From an uncultured Candidatus Saccharibacteria bacterium (GTDB taxonomy: Bacteria; Patescibacteria; Saccharimonadia; Saccharimonadales; UBA4665), in contig CAMLRZ010000017.1 of assembly GCA_946482575.1 (NCBI GenBank), positions 1 to 18,520 on the forward strand: a stretch of 18,520 nt of DNA, given 5' to 3'. The notes under the pieces were generated by a model. It had not been told where the DNA came from, did no database searches, and saw only the letters and a list, made by a program, of their open reading frames with translations. Shown here piece by piece: positions 7,609 through 15,928 of the stretch. Every line of letters begins with the position of its first letter. The stretch's first letter is position 1. The position numbers and the translations under genes are program-made.

Positions 7609-8154
7609 ATGAAACCTTGGAAACGCATTGAACCAACTACGACTGCTAAAATTGGCTACCGAACAGTGGTGACTAAATTGTTCCAGATGCCTAACGGCAC
7701 AACGGCAGGCTTTCAGACCTATGATCGCGAAGGCCAAAACTATGCTGGCGTAATAGCCATTACTACTGATAACAAAGTGGTTATTGCGCGGCAATTTCGA
7801 CCTGGCCCAGAGTTGATCTGCGACGAAATTCCCGGTGGTTTTGTAGATGGCGAGGAAGACTATAAAACTGCAGCAGCCCGCGAACTCAAAGAAGAAACCG
7901 GTTACGGGTGCAAAGACATTGAATACTTAGGGCCAGTCCACAAAGATTGCTACAACAACGCCACCTGGCATTACTTTTTGGCGACTGGCTGCACGCTGGA
8001 AACCACAGATCTGGAACTCGATGATACCGAGTACGTCGAAATCGACACCATTTCTATCGAACAATTTATAGATAACGCTCTACACGACAAAATTACTGAT
8101 CATGTTGCAGTGTTGCTGGCGTACGATAAGCTCCGCGCTCTTCAGAAGCAGTAG
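7609..8154 (+). CDS. Nudix hydrolase, ADP-ribose pyrophosphatase-like
   Basis: The 181-aa protein contains a complete Nudix box, Gx5Ex7REUxEExGU, at residues 77-99 (Gly77, Glu83, Arg91, Glu92, Leu93, Glu95, Glu96, Gly98, Tyr99). The upstream strand VVIARQFRPGPELICDEIPGG is typical of ADP-ribose/NDP-sugar pyrophosphatases, where the RQFR arginines contact the substrate. The expected reaction is cleavage of a nucleoside diphosphate linked to a sugar or ribose, with Mg2+ bound by the box glutamates. The exact substrate cannot be read from sequence. It lies between gatB and galU in the same direction. Confidence 0.9.
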   Translation: MKPWKRIEPTTTAKIGYRTVVTKLFQMPNGTTAGFQTYDREGQNYAGVIAITTDNKVVIARQFRPGPELICDEIPGGFVDGEEDYKTAAARELKEETGYGCKDIEYLGPVHKDCYNNATWHYFLATGCTLETTDLELDDTEYVEIDTISIEQFIDNALHDKITDHVAVLLAYDKLRALQKQ

Positions 8155-8157
8155 GGG

Positions 8158-8186
8158 TTGCGGTTCGCCCGTGGGGCGGGCATAAT
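8158..8186 (+). promoter_or_regulatory. Hairpin and possible promoter before galU
   Basis: A GC-rich hairpin, GCCCG 8167-8171 with CGGGC 8177-8181, follows the Nudix stop but has no T-run, so termination is doubtful. TTGCGG (8158-8163) and CATAAT (8181-8186) are 17 bp apart and would form a promoter containing this hairpin in its spacer. galU itself has AAGGGGG at 8232-8238. Confidence 0.3.
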
Positions 8187-8245
8187 GCAAAGCGGGTCAA
8201 GATGCCTGTATTTTATATTTTTCAGATTTTAAAGGGGGCCTGAAT

Positions 8246-9136
8246 ATGCAAGTACGAAAAGCTGTGATCGCGGCTGCCGGATTTGGCACACGATTTCTTC
8301 CGCAGACTAAAGCAATGCCAAAAGAAATGCTGCCGCTTATCGACAAGCCCATTATTCAATACGTTGTAGAAGAACTAGTTGAAGCTGGTATTAAAGATAT
8401 TATTTTGGTTACGGGACAGAACAAGCGAAGTATCGAAGATCACTTTGACCGTCCAACCGAAGACCTTATCAATAATCTGCGCATGGGCGGGCCCAAAAAA
8501 GCACACCTTTTGGCGGAGGCCGAAAATATTGCAGACATGGCCAACTTTGTGTACGTACGCCAAAAAGGGCCCTACGGTAACGGTACACCGCTATTAAACG
8601 TAGAGCACTTGGTTGGCGACGAGCCGTTCATTTACACCTGGAGCGACGATTTTGTGGTGTCCAGTCCTTCGCGATTCAAACAAATGATTGCCGCATATAA
8701 CGAGTACCAAAGCAGTATTTTGTGCGCTATTTCCGCTAAAGACGAGGCCGACTACCGACGATACGGTTTTGCTGGCGGCAAGGAGGTTAAGCCGGGCATC
8801 ATCGACGTTGAAACAATTGTCGAAAAGCCGGGAAGCCGCGAAAAATCGCCATCTAACCTGGCCACTGTAAGCGGATTCTTGTTTACGCCTGATATTTTTG
8901 GGTATTTGCACCAAGCTCAAGAAGATATGGCAGAGGGCTCCGAGCTTTATTGGAACGATGGCCTTAAGCTTATGTTAGCAGACAATAAGCGCGTTTTGGC
9001 CTACGAGGCTCCAGGTGGCAAGTATTACGATGCTGGCGACAAGCTAGAATACCTTAAAACCGTGGTGGATTTTGCGCTGCAGCATGACGAGCTCGCACCT
9101 GAATTTAAACAGTTCCTCAAGGACCGTGTGTTGTAA
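8246..9136 (+). CDS. galU: UTP-glucose-1-phosphate uridylyltransferase
   Basis: The product makes UDP-glucose from UTP and glucose 1-phosphate for surface glycans. The 296-aa nucleotidyltransferase has AAAGFGTRFLPQTKAMPKE at about residues 9-27 (nucleotide-binding loop, including the basic Lys26 with KEMLP). It also has KPIIQYVVEELVEAG, LVTGQNKRSIEDHFD, WSDDFV, which supplies a metal-binding Asp, the IVEKPG loop, and the closing YYDAGDKLEYLKT motif. These separate it from RmlA-type thymidylyltransferases. Length is typical. The start is supported by AAGGGGG 7 nt upstream. It is followed 30 bp later by an independent promoter. Confidence 0.95.
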   Translation: MQVRKAVIAAAGFGTRFLPQTKAMPKEMLPLIDKPIIQYVVEELVEAGIKDIILVTGQNKRSIEDHFDRPTEDLINNLRMGGPKKAHLLAEAENIADMANFVYVRQKGPYGNGTPLLNVEHLVGDEPFIYTWSDDFVVSSPSRFKQMIAAYNEYQSSILCAISAKDEADYRRYGFAGGKEVKPGIIDVETIVEKPGSREKSPSNLATVSGFLFTPDIFGYLHQAQEDMAEGSELYWNDGLKLMLADNKRVLAYEAPGGKYYDAGDKLEYLKTVVDFALQHDELAPEFKQFLKDRVL

Positions 9137-9158
9137 AACAACCCGCACGTTGTATACT
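9131..9158 (+). promoter_or_regulatory. Promoter of the small membrane-protein pair (TTGTAA / TATACT)
   Basis: TATACT at 9153-9158 is 8 nt before the ATG at 9167. TTGTAA at 9131-9136 is 16 bp upstream and overlaps the galU stop codon. There is no Shine-Dalgarno sequence, so the mRNA would be leaderless. Confidence 0.65.
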
Positions 9159-9166
9159 AAGAATAT

Positions 9167-9424
9167 ATGAATACCGCTGAACAGATTATCTTACTTATAT
9201 TGGCTGGTGCGCTGGCACTGTTTTTGATCATGGCTATTGCCGCAATCGTCGCTGTTATTAAACTTGTTAAGACGCTGCGCGAAATTGCACAAAAGGCCGA
9301 ACGGGTCGTAGATTCTGCCGAGACCGTAACCGAGCTTTTTCGAAAAGCATCCGGTCCAATGACAATTCTGCATTTCATTCGTGGCATCAGTGATGCAGTC
9401 ACTAAGCATAAAGAAGGAAAATAA
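9167..9424 (+). CDS. Small single-pass membrane protein
   Basis: The 85-aa protein has one long hydrophobic helix at about residues 7-34 (ILLILAGALALFLIMAIAAI). A charged amphipathic helix with KTLREIAQKAERVVDSAETV follows, then a Gly-Pro break and a short basic tail. This architecture resembles the DUF948/YtxG-like small membrane proteins that often travel with YtxH proteins, as here, though I cannot confirm the family. The next gene starts 12 bp later, so the two very likely form one operon. Function is unknown; an envelope-associated or stress role is inferred only from the pairing. Confidence 0.8.
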   Translation: MNTAEQIILLILAGALALFLIMAIAAIVAVIKLVKTLREIAQKAERVVDSAETVTELFRKASGPMTILHFIRGISDAVTKHKEGK

Positions 9425-9436
9425 GGGGTATTTATT

Positions 9437-9841
9437 ATGGGTAAAACTGCAAAACGATTCGCACTAGGTACACTGTTCGCTGCTGTAGCGGGCTACATTG
9501 CCGGTATTTTAACTGCACCAAAGAGTGGTAAAGAAACTCGTGCCGAGATCAAAGACACAGCTACCAAGAGCGTTAATGAGGCCGAAAAGCAACTCAAAAA
9601 GCTCCACACTGAATTGAACAAAGTGATTAACCAGGCCAAGGGTGAAGCTGACAGCGTAAAGGGCAAAGCCCGTGAAGAAGTTGATGCCGCTATCGCCAAA
9701 ACTATGGCTGTCAAAGAAAAAGCTCGTCAGGTTTTGAGCGCGTTGCACGAAGGCGATGCCGACGACAAAGACCTAGAAAAGGCAATCAAAGAAGCTACTA
9801 AAGCCATTGATCACCTTAAATCATTCGTCGCCAAAAAGTAG
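9437..9841 (+). CDS. YtxH domain protein with membrane helix and long coiled coil
   Basis: The 134-aa product starts with a hydrophobic helix at about 8-26 joined to the YtxH signature AGILTAPKSGKETRAEIKD. A long Lys/Glu/Ala-rich helical region to the C terminus follows, likely a coiled coil (NEAEKQLKKLHTELNKVINQ and on). YtxH-family proteins are Gram-positive-type general stress/envelope proteins of unknown biochemistry. AAGGGG at 9423-9428 lies 8 nt before the ATG and overlaps the preceding stop, so this is a Shine-Dalgarno-driven downstream gene. A hairpin terminator follows 30 bp after the stop. Confidence 0.85.
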   Translation: MGKTAKRFALGTLFAAVAGYIAGILTAPKSGKETRAEIKDTATKSVNEAEKQLKKLHTELNKVINQAKGEADSVKGKAREEVDAAIAKTMAVKEKARQVLSALHEGDADDKDLEKAIKEATKAIDHLKSFVAKK

Positions 9842-9870
9842 TAAAAAATCCGTTGTAAAACGTCACCATG

Positions 9871-9894
9871 AGCCTCGTGTAAACGGGGCTTTTT
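9871..9894 (+). terminator. Rho-independent terminator after the YtxH gene
   Basis: The hairpin AGCCTCGT-GTAA-ACGGGGCT (8-bp stem with one G-T pair, GNRA-type loop) is followed directly by TTTT. It ends only 3 bp before the dnaE -10 box, so it separates the two units cleanly. Confidence 0.85.
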
Positions 9895-9897
9895 GGA

Positions 9898-9918
9898 TAT
9901 AATAAAGTATAACGAGGG
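9898..9918 (+). promoter_or_regulatory. dnaE promoter region
   Basis: TATAAT at 9898-9903 follows the terminator. A second box, TATAAC, is at 9908-9913. From either the leader would be roughly 15-25 nt. GAGGG at 9914-9918 is 16 nt from the ATG, too far for a standard binding site. Confidence 0.55.
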
Positions 9919-9934
9919 AAACAACAGGCGCGCT

Positions 9935-13636
<3,702 letters not shown>

Positions 13637-13639
13637 ATA

Positions 13640-13648
13640 TGCTACACT
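13640..13648 (+). promoter_or_regulatory. Extended -10 (TGC-TACACT) before the small membrane protein
   Basis: TACACT at 13643-13648 with a TGn extension lies 9 nt before ATG 13658 and just past the dnaE stop. No Shine-Dalgarno sequence is present, so initiation would be nearly leaderless. Confidence 0.55.
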
Positions 13649-13657
13649 AAAATTGTT

Positions 13658-14056
13658 ATGGTTATTGCAACAAAACCCCGCACAAAACAGACAGTCCATC
13701 ACAAGCGACGCGCTGGAAAACATCACCCGCAAACCAAGCACTACATGAAAACGTACTGGCCGTATTTGCCAATGATCGGCGTGGCAGCGTTGGTTAATAG
13801 TGTAGTTGGCGCAAGTACCGTGGCTAGCACCACTGACACTAGCCGACTCCAGGCCTGGACAAACACTGGCCCAGCTGTGACGCTCGCAGTCCTGGGCTTA
13901 ACGATGATTTTGGCGACGTATATTGTGTCCAAGCATGCGTTGGCCTGGCGTCGCGCACTGGTTCGGGGCGAGCAATTCTTTGTACATCACCACAAGGCTG
14001 ATTTGGTGCTGGCAGCAGTAGTTATGGCTGGTGTGGTCGTGACTCGAATGGCGTAA
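13658..14056 (+). CDS. Small basic three-helix membrane protein
   Basis: The 132-aa product starts with a strongly basic His/Lys-rich segment (HHKRRAGKHHPQTKHYMK). The YWPYLPMIG motif then opens the first of three probable membrane helices (about 34-51, 71-90 and 113-129). The basic segment followed by WPYLP is common at the N terminus of Saccharibacteria surface proteins, where it usually precedes a large outside domain. Here that domain is absent, so this is either a stand-alone member or a shortened one. Its last 35 bp overlap the 3' end of the convergent methyltransferase gene. No function can be assigned. Confidence 0.8.
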   Translation: MVIATKPRTKQTVHHKRRAGKHHPQTKHYMKTYWPYLPMIGVAALVNSVVGASTVASTTDTSRLQAWTNTGPAVTLAVLGLTMILATYIVSKHALAWRRALVRGEQFFVHHHKADLVLAAVVMAGVVVTRMA

Positions 14057-14546
14057 ATGCACAGTGGTAGAGCGCCATTGCCGCAGCTTGCGCTACATTA
14101 AATGACTCCTTGCGACCAAACATTGGAATTTCCAAGGCACCGTTGCACGCTTCTACTACTTCGGGCTCTACACCTTCAACTTCACGCCCCATCAGGAGGG
14201 CGATTTTTTGAGGTGCGGCAAAGTCGGGCAGGGGCACGCTACCTGGCGCTTGTTCCACGGCCATTACGGTGTAGCCATCGGCCTGCAGCGACTGAATAAG
14301 GTCTATTACATCAGTGCGGTGCTCCCAATCAATCTGGTTTTCGGCATCAAGGGCGGTTTTGTGAATCTGCTTTGTCAGTTTGAGGGCTTCGTGAGGCAGG
14401 CGAGGATCATCGGCTTGACCCATGGGATATGGCGTATAACCCGTCAGGTAGACTTTGGCGGCACCCAGCCCTTCCGCTGTGCGCAGAAGTGAGCCCACAT
14501 TGTGGCAGCTGCGCAAGTTATGAGCAATAAGAATAATAGATCGCAT
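14022..14546 (-). CDS. SpoU/TrmH-family RNA 2'-O-ribose methyltransferase
   Basis: This is a SAM-dependent SPOUT-fold enzyme that methylates a ribose 2'-OH in tRNA or rRNA. The 174-aa single-domain protein carries all three family motifs. Motif 1 is HNLRSCHNVGSLLRTAEGLG, with the catalytic Arg in SLLRTAE. Motif 2 is IALLMGREVEGV, and motif 3 is IPMFGRKESFNVAQAAAMAL, which forms the knot and SAM pocket. No N-terminal RNA-binding extension is present, as in TrmL-type enzymes, so the target nucleotide cannot be named. The gene is convergent with the preceding gene (35-bp overlap of the 3' ends) and divergent from the GC-rich island. Confidence 0.93.
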   Translation of the reverse strand: MRSIILIAHNLRSCHNVGSLLRTAEGLGAAKVYLTGYTPYPMGQADDPRLPHEALKLTKQIHKTALDAENQIDWEHRTDVIDLIQSLQADGYTVMAVEQAPGSVPLPDFAAPQKIALLMGREVEGVEPEVVEACNGALEIPMFGRKESFNVAQAAAMALYHCAFTPFESRPHQP

Positions 14547-14552
14547 AGGGGT

Positions 14553-14561
14553 AGTGTAGCA
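14553..14561 (-). promoter_or_regulatory. Extended -10 (TGC-TACACT) of the SpoU gene
   Basis: On the minus strand TACACT (14558-14553), preceded by TGC, lies 6 nt before the ATG at 14546. This is the same near-leaderless arrangement as on the plus strand. It sits directly beside the divergent -35 of the GC-rich island. Confidence 0.6.
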
Positions 14562-14564
14562 CAG

Positions 14565-14593
14565 TTGCTAGTATGGCTATAAACTGATATAGT
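14565..14593 (+). promoter_or_regulatory. Promoter of the GC-rich island (TTGCTA-17 bp-TATAGT)
   Basis: TTGCTA at 14565-14570 and TATAGT at 14588-14593 are exactly 17 bp apart, predicting a start near 14600. Unlike the other promoters here it would give a long leader, about 160 nt before ATG 14763. It overlaps the divergent SpoU promoter region. Confidence 0.6.
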
Positions 14594-14599
14594 ATGCGA

Positions 14600-14762
14600 G
14601 TTCAATTGTTGAGCTGAGCTCCAATTGAGGTTCTTCTGGAGTTTTTATGCGTATCGGACTCTTGCTGTTGGCTCATATGGTGTGAGTTGTCAGCAAGAGT
14701 TCGGATAGGCCGAATCTCTTTCTGTAAGTGGGATCGTCCCACTGCAGTGCGATGGGAGCGCC
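14600..14762 (+). promoter_or_regulatory. Structured leader with alternative hairpins upstream of the 338-aa gene
   Basis: Several stems are visible: TCAATTG...CAATTGA (about 14602-14627) enclosing GAGCT/AGCTC; CTCCA (from 14619) with TGGAG (to 14641) followed by TTTTT, like a weak terminator; a perfect 10-bp stem 14658-14667 with 14691-14700, continued inward by GGCTCA/TGAGTT; TTCGG/CCGAA with an AGAG/CTCT base (about 14697-14719); and GTGGGA-TCG-TCCCAC at 14728-14742. The first two share bases. TCCCA at 14737-14741 can instead pair with TGGGA at 14753-14757, which holds the gene's GGAG site. This fits attenuation or a translational switch; it matches no riboswitch class I recognise. Confidence 0.5.
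14647..14685 (+). CDS. Possible 12-codon leader peptide (uORF)
   Basis: ATG at 14647 is preceded by GGAG (14638-14641) at 5 nt and encodes MRIGLLLLAHMV before TGA at 14683-14685. Four successive leucine codons (CTC, TTG, CTG, TTG) overlap the 5' arm of the 10-bp leader hairpin, so a translating or stalled ribosome would change the fold. Whether it is translated is unknown. The hydrophobic run could also be a chance reading. Confidence 0.3.
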   Translation: MRIGLLLLAHMV

Positions 14763-15779
14763 ATGGACATTGAGTTCAGTTCGGAAATGCCGGCTGCGGT
14801 GTTGAACCCGTTCAGCGGCACTATCTACCCGGTGGATGGCACAACGTCCACCCCCTGCAGGCTGTCTACGCCGCCGCCCCTTCCCGGGCCGACGGCCGAG
14901 ATGTTCATGCACCTGGGCGGTGAGCTGCAGGAGCTGAGTGACACTGGAGGCAAGGGTGTCATTCCGGACGAAAACGGATTCGTGCAGTGCGGCGTGCTCT
15001 GCGTCGACGAGCGTCTGCCCAAAATCCCCGTAACGGCCACGCTGAGCGACGGCGGTCCCCGCTGCATCGTCACGGCGAACAAGGGTGTCATCGACGCGCA
15101 GTCCACGGTGATCGTAGTGCACCAGAGCGACCGCCGCGGAACCGAGGTCTACTTCGGCCCCAACTACGGAACGGCGGTGTGTAGGATGTTGTACGAGCCC
15201 GCCAAGGTCCGTGCCAGCGCCACCCGCAACTACACCTTCAAGATGGAGGCCTACGGCTTGGTCGGTAACCCCGAAGACAAGATCATCCGCCCCCGCACTG
15301 TGGAGGCGATGCTCTACGACCCGCCGCTGGACAAACTGGGCGTTCTGGGGCGTCAGCGGCTGCTGGAGCTGATCTTTTGGGGTGACCTGTACAGCCCCGG
15401 CGTGGCTCGCTGGCAGAAGCCGTGGGAGCGAGTCCTCGGTGTCTCCATTGCCGTGGACGGCAACCTGTACTACAGTGTTGGCGGCATCCTGCGCAAGCCC
15501 GTCCCCCAGCCGTACAACTGGCGCAAGCAGTTCCCCTGGGTGACCTTCGTGGATGACCCGCGACCCGGCTTCACCGAGGGCGACCTGGTGCTCAAGAAGC
15601 TCAACGGCAAGAACAAGAACAAGGGATGGCGTCTGTACGGTAAATACCCGCTGCGGTCCGGGAGCCGTGACGTGCGTTACGTCATGCCGGTCAAGGCAAC
15701 GGACGCACAGGCCATGATCCACCGCGGTCAGCTGCCACCGCACCTGCAGAGCAAGATTCTGCCGCCGCCGACCGTCTGA
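14763..15779 (+). CDS. GC-rich orphan gene, 338 aa, unknown function
   Basis: The frame is open from ATG 14763 (GGGAG at 14754-14758, 4-nt spacing) to TGA 15777-15779. Codon choice is unlike the neighbours: 23 of the first 30 codons end in G or C, against 18 of 30 for dnaE, and the middle of the gene is more extreme (runs of GCC, ACC, CGC, TAC, AAG). The protein is soluble-looking with no signal peptide or membrane helix. It has a Pro-rich part near 32-44 (STPPPLPGP), a beta-like middle with YFGPNYGTAVCRMLYE, Trp/Tyr-rich stretches (RWQKPWERVLG, YNWRKQFPWVTF), a KKLNGKNKNKGWRLYGKYP basic segment and a Pro-rich end. I do not recognise it. The codon style suggests recent acquisition, perhaps from a GC-rich actinobacterial host or phage. 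The longer antisense frame is judged a shadow. Confidence 0.7.
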   Translation: MDIEFSSEMPAAVLNPFSGTIYPVDGTTSTPCRLSTPPPLPGPTAEMFMHLGGELQELSDTGGKGVIPDENGFVQCGVLCVDERLPKIPVTATLSDGGPRCIVTANKGVIDAQSTVIVVHQSDRRGTEVYFGPNYGTAVCRMLYEPAKVRASATRNYTFKMEAYGLVGNPEDKIIRPRTVEAMLYDPPLDKLGVLGRQRLLELIFWGDLYSPGVARWQKPWERVLGVSIAVDGNLYYSVGGILRKPVPQPYNWRKQFPWVTFVDDPRPGFTEGDLVLKKLNGKNKNKGWRLYGKYPLRSGSRDVRYVMPVKATDAQAMIHRGQLPPHLQSKILPPPTV

Positions 15780-15860
15780 TCCCTCCAGCAAGAACCCCCC
15801 CGAGACCTCTGGGCCTCACCCATGCTCCAGTCATCGCTCGCTCACGCGAGTTCCGAAAGG
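15780..15860 (+). other. 3' flank of the orphan gene with two small hairpins
   Basis: GAGACCTCTGGGCCTC (15802-15817) folds with one A-C mismatch. CTCGC-TCAC-GCGAG (15837-15850) is a clean 5-bp stem that overlaps the right copy of the direct repeat. Neither has a T-run, so a canonical terminator for the orphan gene is not visible. Confidence 0.35.
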
Positions 15861-15891
15861 ATTAAAGTATGGCTGGAGCGTTTTTGCGCCT

Positions 15892-15919
15892 GCACAACTT
15901 ATTGTGCTCATGCTATACT
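15892..15919 (+). promoter_or_regulatory. pilB promoter with dyad operator candidate
   Basis: TATACT at 15914-15919 with TGC extension is 9 nt before ATG 15929, again without a Shine-Dalgarno sequence. A perfect dyad, GCACAA-CTTA-TTGTGC (15892-15907), sits just upstream, where a repressor or activator could contact the promoter. Confidence 0.55.
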
Positions 15920-15928
15920 TACTTGTAT

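Larger units (their letters stand above)
14596..15853. mobile_element. Possible inserted GC-rich island bounded by an 8-bp direct repeat
   Basis: GCGAGTTC occurs at 14596-14603 and again at 15846-15853, bracketing the compositional island. Inside, GGTTCTTCTGGAG (14629-14641) is the inverted counterpart of CTCCAGCAAGAACC (15783-15796), with one base inserted. There is no transposase. The direct repeat is short enough to be chance, so this is a weak element call. Confidence 0.3.

Noticed and set aside
9893..9934. TTG 9893 as the dnaE start
   Set aside because: It lies in the T-run of the upstream terminator and spans both -10 candidates; the PHP domain begins properly from ATG 9935.
14673..15791. 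372-aa minus-strand open frame opposite the orphan gene
   Set aside because: It is longer than the sense frame, but its composition (Val/Gly/His/Arg/Leu rich, few Lys/Ile/Trp) is what the reverse of a GC-rich gene gives. The sense frame has the ribosome site, promoter and plausible protein composition.
15869..15928. Longer N terminus for the PilB-like protein from ATG 15869
   Set aside because: The extension contains the dyad and the -10 box; ATG 15929 sits at the same distance from its box as the other leaderless starts.
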